Counted from the first letter of the stretch, positions 50,801-62,339 are shown. The stretch is 64,000 nucleotides of DNA from Sequoia sempervirens (GCA_007258455.2 VDFB02373365.1:223752006-223816005), one strand, 5' to 3'. Made by a program: numbers and translations. The notes: generated by a model not told the origin, from the letters alone.

Positions 50801-52191
50801 CAGGAGCTTTCCCTTTCTTCATCTGGAAAACAGTCCCCTCTAGCTCCTCCAGTGTGATATTACTCATAAGAAGCTCATTCAATTCTCTAGACAGCAGAGG
50901 GGGAATACAGGAAAGAACCTAGGCTTCTTCCCAAGACCCCCCTTGCGAATCCTCCCGAAAAAGAGAGGAAAAATAGTGCACCATCTCACCTGAGATTTCA
51001 AGAAAGGAGGAGAGCTGCTCACCCCTATCATTCACCAAAGCCGAAATAGAATTGCCTTGCCTCTTGGCCTTCACTGAATTGAAGAAAAAAGTAGTGTTTT
51101 TATCCCCCTCCTGAAGCCACTCTATTCGAGCCTTTTGTTTCCAATACATTTCCTCTCGCAACTCGCACTCCTCTAGAGATTTCAAAGCCTGAGCCTCTTT
51201 CTAAAGCAAATCCTTGGTCATCCCACCCTCCCTTATTAGTCTCGTGATACCATCTAATTCAGTTTGCGCAACCGCCTTAGCATGAAAGATGTTCCCAAAG
51301 CAATAAAGATTCCACCGCTTGAGCTGATATTTCACATATTGAAGAATTTTAGCAAAGGTGTACATTATCGTACCGAAGGCAGGTGTACCACTTCTCCACC
51401 AGTCAGCCACATAATCATACAAAGATTGGTCTTGCAGCCACATGAGCTGAAATCTAAAAGAAGGAGAACGATGCACACAACGTGACCCAATAGCTAGCTT
51501 GATAGGCCAATGGTCAGATCCTCTCCAATCCAAAATTTCAAAACAAGAAGACCACTGACCACCAATCCAATAGCAGGAAACCAAGAAGCGATCCAGTCTC
51601 TCTGCAATACAATTATCCCCTGTCCTCCGATTGTTCCAAGTAAACTTACCATTACTGGGCTTCATATCCACTAAATTCAAAGCATCAATGTTATCACACA
51701 GGAGCAACGCCGAGGGCTCCAACCTCGCAGTACCACCACTCTTTTCAGCCAACTCAGTGATAGCATTAAAATCTCCAACAAGAATCCAAGGATGGAAAGG
51801 AGCCAAACTGCAGACAAACCAAATATGAGACCACAAAGACTGCTTACCTCAGAGATCAATAGAAGCATAGCTATTAGAAAGGAGAAAAATCTCCCCCGTC
51901 TCAAAGCTAGAAGCAATCATAGACAGCAAATTTAGAGGACAACCACCAAAGAGGATAGAGCTTCCTCGGGTTTCATAAACAAGCTATACCCCCAGAAGAC
52001 CCATGAGCACCAATGGACTGACACTCCCCATTCCTCCACAACTTAGGAGCCAAACTAAACATACTATCCACTGAAAGCTTGGCCTCCTACAGAAAAAGAA
52101 TATCAAGACCATGTTTCCTAACCAAATCATGAACCACTTTTTGTCGAGGGCCGTTGTTCAAGCCCCTTACATTCCACGATAGAACAATCAT
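47883..52191 (-). pseudogene. LINE ORF2: endonuclease, RT, zf-RVT, RNase H
   Basis: Starts at ATG 52191 (MIVLSWNVRGLNN), the AP-endonuclease N-terminus, and ends at TGA 47883-47885. One frameshift lies between about 51850 and 52000. From 51836 to the end all blocks are in one frame with about a dozen stops. The endonuclease continues with WILVGDFNAI and [22 protein letters not shown] (50690), KLDMAKAYDRV, CQGDPLSPYLF (50240) and catalytic QFVDDTAMMG (50100). zf-RVT: CVLCGAAEEESSHLFFRC (about 48870-48815). RNase H: KINIDGSSRGNLGPAGIGG, EGLAILCAFERA and CESDSQVLINLL, then HIPWEWNRAADCL after a TGA. The key RT and RNase H acidic residues are kept. It supplied reverse transcription for the element. 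Confidence 0.85.
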
Positions 52192-52349
52192 TTTGAGGGG
52201 TTCAAAAAATGAGAATCCATAGTCTTTACCGATCCTGACTCCACCAAAATCTCTCCTATCAACTTAATCTTTTCTAGATCCTTCTTTCTACCAAGTTTGG
52301 CATATTTCTCTGCCCCACCCTTCTTAAGATCTCTTTGTAGAAGGCCCAA

Positions 52350-53642
52350 CTAAGGAGAAGGCTTATTTCCTTTAGCCGTAATTGGATTTACCTTTCGTCC
52401 AGGAGAGGAAGAATCCCCACCACCTTTTGGTGCCTCGGCTAAAAGAACTGGCACCTCCAAGACCACTAACTGTAGATCTATATCCATGTGCAAATTATCT
52501 CCACCCGAAGGAACCAATGAAACACCAGAGATATTGTCCACCGGAGCTGAACCCTCAACCTCTTGAACCAAGCTCAACAACTCCAGGTTCACTTCCTGTT
52601 GGCTGAGATCATCCAATACATCAAACCTGTTAAAAGTATCATCATCTTGTCTTTCCTTTAAGGTCCTCTTATGACCCCGGTTCCTATTACGAGCCTTAAC
52701 CTGAACAAAACCATTTGCACCAACCACATCACCAGAGGCAAGGCCCTTCCCCTTATCAGCCACAGGGGGGTTGCGAGGAGGTGGTGCAAGCTGAGAATCC
52801 ACAGGCTTATATCTTGGACATCTACGTTGTAAATGACCATATTCATGACATAGCCGACAACGGAAAGGAAGGGTCTCATAATCCAGTTGTTGCACCCAAG
52901 AGAAGGATATCGTACACATATCCACAACATCGGGCAAAGGCTTACTAAGATCAATTTCAACACAAATTCGAGAAAAATTCATTACCTTTTTACCCAAGGT
53001 TTGCAACGAAGACCCAACAGGTTTTCCAAGCAGTGAAGCCACCAGGTTCAGAGCATCCTCCCAACAGCACTCCACCGGGAAACAAGGCAAATGAACCCAA
53101 ACAGGGACATGGTTTGGTAGCTCCTCCGAGGGGATAAAGCCAGCATGCCATGGTTTGATAAACAACCCCACTTGGTTATGGAAATAAGGACCTCCCTCAA
53201 AGACCCTAGTGCGATCCGCCCTGCAATTAAAGGTTACCATAAAGTAACTATTGGCCAGCAATATGATCTCCATTTCTCCCTCTGGCGCCCAAGTCCTCTG
53301 GGCCCAAGATTCCAAAAACTGAAGTGAAACCCTCATCCCCAAAAATTTGCAAAACAATGAGTGGTTCGAATAATACTCAACATCTTCAACAATCATCTCA
53401 GGTGGGATCACCAATTTAGGCCTCTCCTAGCAATGCTCGAGACAGTCGTTAATCTTCTTGAGTCTCACACCATTAGACGACCCCGCACCAACAAACCTTG
53501 AGTCCGGAGCAAATAAATTGTTATCAAAAGTCTTCAACCCATGGTTTGGAGACTTCGAACCAAACGCTGCCCAAAAATCCATCTCAAGAGAAGCCTCAGA
53601 AGGCTCACCACTATGTAGGGACATCGAACCCGAGATGAGCAT
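52350..53642 (-). pseudogene. LINE ORF1: DUF4283 and CCHC zinc knuckle
   Basis: Reads from MLISGSMSLHSGE (53642) with a single in-frame TAG at 53427-53429, then 354 open codons. The N-terminal half (VEDVEYYSNHSLFCKFLGMR to FNCRADRTRVFEGGPYF) is a DUF4283-type domain. The CCHC knuckle CRLCHEYGHLQRRCP is near residue 190 of the open part. A hydrophilic tail follows. This is the usual ORF1 of plant L1-type LINEs, an RNA-binding chaperone. One stop codon apart, it is complete. Confidence 0.85.
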
Positions 53643-54212
53643 GCAAGAGCACTACCCGACACAGGGTGGGGAGACCCCACACCACCACACCCGACCACCC
53701 TACACACACACCCCCACCAGCCGTACCCTACCACATGCTTGCCAACCAAAGAATACAACTGCAGGAGAATCCCCGCACGCCACAAGACCCCCAAGCTTCA
53801 CACCCACACCACACCCAGAGAACACAGCCCCATGCGGACCTTACCAACAAACAGAGCCTCAACAAATAGTAGCACCCTGAAGCCCAGCCAACCGCCAATG
53901 CACAGAGAGAGAGATCCGGCCCAAACCAGTCGGTGCAAGCCAAAAAACCTTCCTCCACACACTACAGAGAGCCAACAAAGAATGAGGGTATACCCAGCAA
54001 CAGCAACACCCAGAAAGCAGATAGTCCCCCCCCCCCGATGCACCAGTAGGAAGACACAAGAAGCTAGCTAGGGCACGGGCGCCCTAGCTCGACCAACAGA
54101 GTCACGAATCGCCATCCATCCATCTAACCAATTCATTTGGTTTCATAGCGTTTTATTGAATATTTTTTCCTTAATCAAGTTTCAAAGTCAAACCAATTAC
54201 AATTTAGAAATC
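53643..54212 (-). other. LINE 5' untranslated region
   Basis: C/A-rich on the plus strand (53640-54110), including a run of ten C at 54027-54036, and AT-rich beyond. The 5' end is placed at 54212 only because of the 12-bp direct repeat that follows. Confidence 0.5.
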
Positions 54213-54224
54213 TAATATATGCAT
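54213..54224 (+). repeat. Putative LINE target-site duplication (right)
   Basis: TAATATATGCAT, identical to 47743-47754. Confidence 0.5.
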
Positions 54225-54354
54225 ATTATATATATATATATTATATCTATAAATAATAAAAAAAATATTTACATAATATATATATTATATATCTATAATA
54301 TAAAATAAAATAAATAAAAAATAAAATTAAAATTAAAAAAGCAATTTTTTTGTT

Positions 54355-54538
54355 GACCCCATGGGCCCCCAAAAGGGAGGGGACGCAACCATAGGTTGCG
54401 CCTAGCCTCCCCTGTGGAGGCGGCGCTACCTGTGGCAGTGCTTCCCCCACACACAGTGTGGGCAGCGTTGCCACAGCAACACTCCACTAGGGGGTGTGGC
54501 TGTGCAGCCATGGCTACTTTCCCCCCTCCATACACCCC
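54355..54538. repeat. GC-rich hairpin cluster in AT-rich DNA
   Basis: About 180 bp of GC-rich sequence inside DNA that is almost pure A/T on both sides. It can form several stems: 54375-54411 (core CGCAACC-ATA-GGTTGCG), 54432-54474 (GTGGCA...CACAC / GTGTG...TTGCCAC), 54467-54480 (GTTGC-CACA-GCAAC) and a perfect TGGCTG-TG-CAGCCA at 54497-54510. No coding signal. Confidence 0.65.
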
Positions 54539-54539
54539 A

Positions 54540-56217
54540 TAAAAAATTAAATTTTTATTTAAAATAAAAATTTCCTTTTAAAAAAAAAAAACAGAGCACA
54601 ACCAAATAAAATCAATTCCAGAACATGATTTTTGTGCCCAAAATTTTAACAGGAAACAAAATTTAATTTTAAATTTAAATTATTTTTTTTCAAATAACTC
54701 AGACCCAAAATGTAAAAATACATATGTATATTCATATATATATATAATCTCCATTTCACAGCCAAATTGAACCAATTTTCTACAAAAAAATTTCAATAAA
54801 ACTAATTTTCAAACAAAGTTTTTTTATTTCAATTTCTAATTTGATAAGGAACCTTTCAACTCCCAAACAGAGGTTTTTCTAATTTTATTTGTTTCCTTTT
54901 CAAATTTTCTATTGTTAAACTTGAAAGTTTCTTTTGCAAGTTTTTGTTTTTCTACAAAAATCTAAATTTCTTCAAGATTTCAACAGGGTTTTCAAATATG
55001 TTTGCAACAAGTTTTCAAAACTGAAAACCAGATTTTCAAAACTGAAAACCAGATTTTCAAAACAATAAAAATAAAACAAGAAGAACCTGTTTGAAGCTTG
55101 AAGAAGAAATCTGGTGTTAAGTTGCAATTTCCACTTTGCCAAAAACTTTCCAAATCTTCACTCCAATCCAAAGTGCATCCTCTAAAACCACCCAACCTCC
55201 ATTCTTTTTGCAGCCATTTATTATTTTCAAAATGAAATATCTTCCCCAAATTAAGTCAATGCCCTATAAAAATATCCCATCCACCATAGTTATTTCCCCT
55301 CTATCCATTTTTGAGATTTTTTTTTTTTTCTAAAAATTTAAAATCAAAATTCCTTTCAACATGACTTTATTACTTTTTTAAAAATTTCTATTTCAAAAAG
55401 CATTTGAAACTTTTAAAATTTTCTTTTCAAAAATCATTTAACACTTTTAAATTCCAAAATGAATAACTTAATTCAATTCCACACAATTAATTTAATTAAT
55501 CAATAACATAAATCTAATCCAAGATTAGATTATGTTATTAATTAAATTAAATTAATTAATAAATTAAATAATATTTCTAACATTATAACTAGATTTATTT
55601 AATAAGCAACTTAAATACATAAAGCCATTTATTTACCTTTTTCAACTTGCAATTAAATGAAATCAAGAAGAGATGAACAACAAAGAAGCAACTTAACCCG
55701 ACTAAAACTCGACGACACACTATGACTAGGGTGATGACTTGGCATGGAAAACCTAGCTACTATCTCCCAATCGAATACCGTTGGCTAATGGACACACTCA
55801 AACCTGTGAAACCAAGTGGAATCGATGTCCTGTACCTGTCAACCTGTGAACAAAGAGTATATCAAACATGCATATATATAGCAAAATAAAACACACCGTG
55901 AAGAGGAAATCTCAGAATCGTAGGGCACTCACAAGCGAATGATGAGATCTCATCCCCTTCACTAATACACTCATCATAGATTGGCAGTTCCATCATAAAC
56001 AAATATCTCATGCAATAACATGTTACAATAACTAATCATAATTACACCAATTAAAAAATGTCAAATAAAGCATCAGATAAAATACATCACATCACACAAA
56101 TAGACTATCACTCTATAAATAGTGATCAAATAACACACACATGATAAAGTATCTCAATAACCAAAAAGCACATCAAAGCAAACAAGGACACATTATCCAG
56201 CCAGAAAGCAAAACCGA
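54540..56217. other. AT-rich body of the solo LTR
   Basis: No gene. A short tandem, AAAACTGAAAACCAGATTTTC, is repeated twice at about 55016-55058. Inverted TTAATTAATAAATTAA-type stretches occur at 55485-55570. Confidence 0.4.
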
Positions 56218-56233
56218 GGGGTATTACAAGAGA

Positions 56234-57138
56234 AACTTACACAAGAGAAACTTACGCATGACAGGCCTATATGTATTTTTGAGCTCTATGTTGTAAAGGT
56301 CGACTCATTGAAGAAAGATTAGCCACCTAATGATAACAATAGGAATCGTAGTCTTAGAATTTCATAATTGTTAGCAAGATACTTTGAAAAAGTTCAGTTG
56401 AACTTGGATACATTTTGCATGTTGGTAAGTTTGGATCTCTTTGATAAGATTAATGAATCATAATCAATCCGTATACTAGTGATTTGACGTGCCTAAATTT
56501 TTTCTATTTGATGAGAATCAATAGAGGAAACCAGATTCAAGATTATCTCATTGAATTATCTATGAATGAAATTGTTGTTATATCTATTTGATCTGTGTTT
56601 TAATGATGAGTGAATGATCTATTTTAAGTTTTTGAAGTAAAAGGTTAGTGAATGGTTGTGATTGTGAATTAGCACTATGAAAGTATGCAGTGGTGTAGAT
56701 TATTCTATGGATTGCATCATGTTGTGGTTTTGGTTAGGTAAAGAAACACTCATTATTGATATCCATGTCTAGATATTAAGAAGTTCCATTCATGTTCTTC
56801 TATTTTAAAGCTCTGATCTATCTTTTTTATCTTTATTTAAACCCCCCAAATGTAGGTTAGTTGATCTAATGTAGTTTTTTTCCTTATTACCAGCAAAGGC
56901 CCCTTGAACATTACAACTACATTGACCATTGAGCAATATCAGCACAGTTGAGAACCAATTACCAAGAACTTGGGAGTTAGATTACTATATGTTGTCTTTC
57001 TTTTTCAGGAGAAATAGAATAAAGATATTTTTTTTAATATTGTTGTGTTGTTTTGAACATCAACAGATCTAGCACTAGGAGGGCCTGAGGAACAAACTAG
57101 CTTGAATTGGGTCATTCTCACTAGATAGGTACGAAAGA
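56234..57138 (+). other. Untranslated or intron-like stretch before gag
   Basis: No coding frame. Acceptor-like sites TCTTTCTTTTTCAG (about 56996-57009) and TTGAACATCAACAG (about 57053-57066) precede gag. After removal of the nested insertion this stretch joins the 3' flank of ORF1, so it may be an intron or inter-ORF spacer. Confidence 0.4.
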
Positions 57139-59699
57139 GTTCTTAGATCTCAGAATCTTGAACCATTTGTCGAACTCCAAACCCCTTTCAAGTATAGACC
57201 CCAAGCCCGTAGGGTTTTGATCCCACCATTGTCACCACCACTTACTCCACCTAGCTTTCCACCAAATCCACCTATTCCACCACTGGTCCAACCAGTCCCA
57301 CCACAACGACCCATGGCTTTCTTTGTGAATAACCCCTCACCACTAGGGACTATCGCTGGAGGTATACATGATCTGCCCAAGAACCCTAAGAGGTTTTGTC
57401 CCAAGTATATGCATGGAGAATCAAGGAGTGCTAAAGAGCACATACATGCCTTTAAGGATGCCAGTACTCATGCTTAGGTAGCTCATCATGATGTTGTGTG
57501 CAAATTTTCCCCTTATTCTTTTGATGACATGGCATACAACTGGTATTTAAACCTGCCCCAAGGGTCTATTCTGAGTTGGAAAGACTTGGAAAATTCCTTT
57601 ATTAATCAGTTTTGGGTCTATGTAGACCCAGCCATTCTATATCACCAATTTGCTACGATAAGGAAGGAATCCCATGAACCATTGCCTTTATTCAACACAA
57701 GATTCCAGAGACTGTACCAAAGGCTACAAGATCCTTACTTGGTTGCTGAGAATATTGCCATTCTGGCATATTTAAGGGTCGTGGATCCTTTCATTGGCCT
57801 ATTTTTGCAGAGGACATATGTTGCTAATGAAATTGATTCATTGTCTAAAGTTTATCACCTAGCCATGAATTTGCAACAATAGATAAGCTTACAAATGGGG
57901 AGTTTGGGAGGAGTTCTTCCTCCTATAGGATATCAGATTCCTAACCCAACTCCTTTGTTCAACACGGTCCCAGGGATGTCTTATTCACAATATGGACCCA
58001 TGTCTGAGTTACAAGGCCCACCTCCCTTGCCATTCTTCACTAATGGTACTTAGGACTCCTCCCAGCAAACACAAAATTACCAAAATCAAGCTAGAGGATC
58101 AAATCCTGTTGGTCAGACATCTGTAGTAAAGACTGCAGAAAGTGAAAGAACTCTCCAACTGACTAATGAGATGCAAACTCTCAAGAAGACTTTATCTCAG
58201 ATGTCTAATGATATGGCCCAACTTATACAGAACCCCCCTCAGAACCAGAACCAAAGTTTTTAAAATTAGGGAGGGTATTCTAATCAGGGTGGTTACTCCA
58301 ACCAAAACTCCAACTAGAATTATAACACCAATAGGAACTTCCAGAACCAAAATTCCTCTAACCAAAACTATCAAAATCAGAATAGGGGATACAATCAAAG
58401 GTCTAACAACAATAGACCATGGAATACTGGACCTAATAATGGGGGAGTTTCCCATAATTATCAGGCGGGTGATGAAAAGCCACACACTGCAAATGTGGCA
58501 GATCTCAACTTTATGATGAATTGGTGTAGGTTGCACAATACTATAGCTCATTCTAAGGTTAATTGCCCATAAATGGAGAAGGTAGTCAAAATTGCACAAG
58601 CCAATGCTCCAATTCAAGGTGCATCCAACAAATTTGGTGGATCAACGGATATTTCCATGGTCTATGACATCTTTGATGAAGAAATTTCATTCCCTAACTA
58701 GGAAGAGAATGAAATAGTGGAAGACGTATACGATGCCTAGGCCTTCCAAACCAAGGGAGGCCATTTCCTTAGAAATCATAATAGAGGGCCATTTACCACA
58801 TCTGCTCCTCCTAATAACATGGTCCCACTGAATCAGAATGCGGATAATAACCCATCACCACCAAAGGGTCCATCTGACTCTTAGAATAAAGGTGACGCAC
58901 CTTCTTTTCCTAAGTATCACGTAAAGTATGATTCAGAGTTTGATTTCATTGCAAAGATGCAGAAGCAAAAGACTTCATTGTCATTCTTCGACATTATGAA
59001 GTGATGCCCTACCCAACGAGAAATTGTGTTAAGAACCTTGGAGGAGACAGACCAGTTAAAAGGGAAAGGTAAGGCGACTCCAACAAACGAGATGAATGCA
59101 TCCCTCTATAAAGGTAAGACCGGTACCCCACCTTTCCTTTTGAGTTTAAGAATTTTTGGAAAGAATCTGCACAATTGTTTACTAGATTTTGGGGCGTCAG
59201 GAAACGTCATTCCATTTTCAATTTGTAGGAAGTTAGGTCTAAGTCCACTCCATACAAATAAAAAGGTCATCTAGTTGGATAAAACAGAAGTCAATGTGGT
59301 AGGAGAACTTAAGAATATTCATGTACAGGTTGGATCTAACCCAAGGATCCAAACTTAAATGGATATCCAAGTTGTTGATATCCCAGAAACCTATGGTATG
59401 CTCTTAAGCAAAGACCTAATGAAAAGTATTAGGGGATATTTTTTTGTGTACTTCTCACACATGTGGCTGCCCTAGAAACAGATTGCAACACATATCAGAA
59501 TTGAGATCGAGCCTAGGCTTAAACATATGATTACTGAATATGATACTCCCAACGAGGTAGCCTATTTCAGAACTAAGATAGAAGTCTACAAGAAGGAGGA
59601 AATCATGACTTTATCTATACTCCATACTGATGATCCACTGCCTCTAGAACAAAATCACCTGATGACTACAGTTAACCAGCAAGTCCTAATCAAAAAATT
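57139..59699 (+). pseudogene. Gypsy gag and protease
   Basis: One reading frame over 2.5 kb interrupted only by point stops (10 TAG, 3 TAA, 1 TGA by my count). Capsid: PKNPKRFCPKYMHGE, FSPYSFDDMAYNWYLNLPQG and SWKDLENSFINQF (57350-57620), matching Retrotrans_gag. An Asn/Gln-rich linker (58060-58440) follows. Next is a knuckle-like WCRLHNTIAHSKVNCP (about 58522-58570), a C-H-H-C arrangement. Protease: LLDFGASGNVIPF (59179-59217), where the catalytic Asp (59185-59187) and the Gly-Ala-Ser are kept. The frame shifts at an A-run near 59691, just before a 71-bp duplication. It would make virus-like particles and process the polyprotein. Confidence 0.8.
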
Positions 59700-59700
59700 T

Positions 59701-59842
59701 CAACAGGTAGGTTGGTATTGGGAGAAGAGGTTGATATGTGGAGTTTGTTGCTTCCCAATTGGTGTAGGGTCCAACAGGTAGGTTGGTATTGGGAGAAGAG
59801 GCTGATATGTGGAGTTTGTTGCTTCCTAATTGGTGTAGGGTC
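59701..59842 (+). repeat. 71-bp tandem duplication in pol
   Basis: 59701-59771 and 59772-59842 are identical except for two bases (T/C near 59731 and 59802; C/T near 59756 and 59827). The length is not a multiple of three, so it shifts the frame. Without it and the A-run indel just before, protease and pol would be one frame. Confidence 0.95.
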
Positions 59843-60340
59843 CATTATCAGAATCATTCTAAGTTGACATGTCAACCCTGTGTAGATATCTTGAATCGTG
59901 TCTGCTAGGCCGAGAAAACTTGTGAATGCCAACCCCAAGCACTCACCAATAAGTTTTCATTTGAAGCAAAAGATGCAACCATCCTAACAAGAGCCAATCT
60001 TGCTCAAAAGGAAGATTCTTCCCAACTTGAGCAGACTCAGGTTCTATGCTCTGAAATACAAAGAGAGACTAAGGAATCTTAGCCTTTGCTTGTTACACCA
60101 ACCCTGGATACCCTTCCAATGCCCAAGGCATTGGTTAAAAATGTACTAAATCATGATCTGATCCAAGAAGAGGTTCAAGAAATAGTTCCTAAATAGATTT
60201 TGAATCTAGGTGAACCTTCAGGTAAACCTTTTCCCCAGCTACCTTCAAATCTTGATGGCCAACACTAGTTCGAGCTGCCACATACTTCTAGCAAGCAAAT
60301 ACCTATAACTCCAAAGAAGAAAGAGATCCCAACTTTGGAT

Positions 60341-60811
60341 CAATTATGGAGTCTTAAATTTGATGGCTCCAAGTCCAAATCAAGAAGTGGGGTAGGGATT
60401 GAATTAACCAACCCAAAGGGGAAGACTTACTTTGCTTCTTACAGGTTACAGTTTGGTTGCACTAACAACATGGCAGAGTATGAAGCACTTTCTTGAGGTC
60501 TGATGTTTTCTCATCAGAAGAAATTCTCATCTCTCATGGTTATGGGGGATTCTGAAGTAATTGTCAAGCAAGTCCACAGCCAATATACTTGTCATAACAA
60601 AAGGTTGGCTTCTTACAGAAATAGAGTTTGGAATTTGATTGTGGATTTTGATGCTTTTGGAATCACTTTGATTCCTAGGGAAGATAATCATATTGTAGAT
60701 GCTTTGGTAGTTGTTGCTAGCACATTAGAGCCTATGCAGGACTCCAAGTTAAAAATATTTTCAGTTGAACTAGTCTCAATCCTAGCAGTCCTGGATAATG
60801 TCCAGAATTTT
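60341..60811 (+). pseudogene. Archaeal-type RNase H (aRH) domain, upstream of RT
   Basis: LKFDGSKSKSRSGVGIEL, YRLQFGCTNNMAEYEAL, LMVMGDSEVIVKQVHSQY and REDNHIVDALVVVAS are the four blocks of the RVT_3/aRH family of Tat gypsy elements. All four acidic residues are present: Asp 60362-60364, Glu 60476-60478, Asp 60548-60550, Asp 60698-60700. A TGA (after EYEALS, 60494) interrupts it. It lies in the same frame as, and about 0.4 kb upstream of, the RT domain, whereas in the angiosperm Tat elements I know it follows the gypsy RNase H. It would degrade the RNA strand of the hybrid during reverse transcription. Confidence 0.85.
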
Positions 60812-60943
60812 TAGGTCTTCGATGATGACCAACACATACTTTCCTTCTTGGCAAGTTCTAATGTCTTCGAAGGATAGATAATAGATGAGTCAAAAAGAGA
60901 TCATGGGGATTGGGACCCTGAGAGTTATGACACTGAAGGGATA

Positions 60944-62338
60944 ATGAATTTGAAAAGCAACAGCATTCCCAAGGGGATGGTAGCTTTGGAAAGAATATTT
61001 GACTCTGATCCTCAAGCTTGTGAAAGGGTTCCAATAGAAAGTGATGGAGGGAAGTACGAATCTGTTAATCTGGTTGATTCAGGTCCCGAAAGGAATGTCT
61101 ATATAGGCAAAACCTACCCTGAGGAGATCAGAAATAAAATAGTTAAGGTATTAAAAGAAGACATTGTAGCCATTGCTTGGAGTTATGAAGATTTAAAGAC
61201 TTTTGACACCTCGGTGATCATGCATACCATACCTTTGAAGCTAGAAGCAAAGTCGTTTCGTCAAAAGCAACGCCCTGTGAATGCTTTGATCGAGCCACTA
61301 ATCCAAAAGGAAGTGCAAAATCTTTTGTCAGCAAGAATCATCTTCCCAGTATGACACTCCACTTGGGTTTCCAATTTGGTTCCAATATGCAAGAAAAGTG
61401 GGGAGATCAGACTGTGTGTTGATTTCAAGAACCTAAACAAAGCCTCGGAGAAGGATAACTATCCACTTCCTTCTCTTGATGAGGTATTACAAACTGTCAA
61501 CGGATCTCAAATGATGTCATTCTTGGATGGCTATTCTGGGTATAATCAAGTGCTTGTCAGCCATGAGGACAAAATGAAGACTGCCTTCACTACTAAGTGG
61601 GGGACATTTTCCTATCGCAAGATTTCGTTTGGACTTATCAATGTTGGAGCTACCTTCCAGCGTGCAATGGACGTAGCATTCAAGGATTTGATAGGTAAGT
61701 GTATAATTATCTATGTAGATGACTTAACTATCTTCTCTAAGAACATAAAGGACCACGCTACTGATTTAGAAAAATTCCTTAAGAGATGTATAAGCTATGG
61801 TGTGTCCCTGAATCCAAAAAAATGTGTGTTTGGAGTTTCTAAAGGGAAACTTTTAGGCCATGTAATATCAAAAAAGGGGATATCTATAGACCCTGACATA
61901 GTTGAAGCCATCTTGAAACTGACAATGCTAGGGAGTAAAAAGGAGGTGAGATCCTTCTTGGGAAGGATCAATTTTGTGAGAAAAATTATAACAGGGTTTG
62001 CAGAAATTGTCAAACCTCTGAACGAAATGATGAGAAAAGATGTAAAAATAGAATGGAGCAACGAGGCTAAATCTTCTTTCTCGCAGATTAAACAATCAAT
62101 ATATGAGGCACCGGTCTTGACTAGCCCAGATTATCTAAATCCCTTCTATATATATTCCTTTGCATCCAGTCATTCATGTGTAGTTGTTTTAACACAACAA
62201 AGAGGAGAGGGAGATGAAAGGCCAATTGCTTTCATGAGCTTCCCATTCAAAAATATAGTAGTCAGGTACCTTCCCCTTGAGAAGCAGGCCTTTGCATTGG
62301 TGTGAGCAGTAAAAAAATTCAGGCACTACATTCTTAGG
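60944..62338 (+). pseudogene. Gypsy reverse transcriptase and decayed RNase H
   Basis: Connection region RNVYIGKTYPEEI and HTIPLKLEAKSFRQKQRPVN. RT motifs: VPICKKSGEIRLCVDFKNLN, SFLDGYSGYNQV, TFSYRKISFGLINVGATFQR and catalytic IIYVDDLTIFS (YVDD at 61712-61723), followed by LNPKKCVFGV and GHVISKKGI. From 61376 to 62305 the frame is open. Only a TGA (61352-61354) separates it from the upstream block. The gypsy RNase H (about 62130-62330) starts NPFYIYSFASSHSCVVVLTQ, where YxDAS is expected, so the first catalytic Asp is replaced. This fits an RNase H that persists only as a connector once aRH is present. Confidence 0.85.
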
Positions 62339-62339
62339 A

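Larger units (their letters stand above)
47755..54212 (-). mobile_element. Plant L1-type LINE with RNase H, nearly full length
   Basis: About 6.46 kb on the minus strand: a C/T-rich 5' region (53643-54212), ORF1 with a zinc knuckle, ORF2 with endonuclease, reverse transcriptase, zf-RVT and RNase H, then AATAAA (complement at 47791-47796) and an A-rich tail at 47755-47775. A 12-bp direct repeat flanks it. The ORFs carry stops and one frameshift, so it is inactive, but its structure is almost complete. It inserted into the AT-rich solo LTR and is the youngest layer of this nest. Confidence 0.85.
45714..56228. mobile_element. Insertion with TGTAACGCCCC...GGGGTATTACA ends (solo LTR)
   Basis: Begins TGTAACGCCCC and ends GGGGTATTACA, an 11-bp near-inverted terminus typical of gypsy LTRs. 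It is flanked on both sides by AGAGA (45709-45713 and 56229-56233), an exact 5-bp target duplication. Without the nested LINE it is about 4.05 kb with no coding sequence, which fits a large solo LTR left by recombination. A compact non-autonomous element is possible if inner LTR boundaries were missed. Orientation is undetermined. Confidence 0.75.

Noticed and set aside
45714..56228. A DNA transposon with TGTAAC...TTACA inverted ends
   Set aside because: The 5-bp duplication and TG...CA ends also fit an LTR, no transposase is present, and the TGTAAyrCCCC start is typical of gypsy LTRs, so I prefer a solo LTR.
56234..57066. A definite intron between ORF1 and gag
   Set aside because: Acceptor-like sites are visible, but no donor can be chosen with confidence, so I report only an intron-like stretch.
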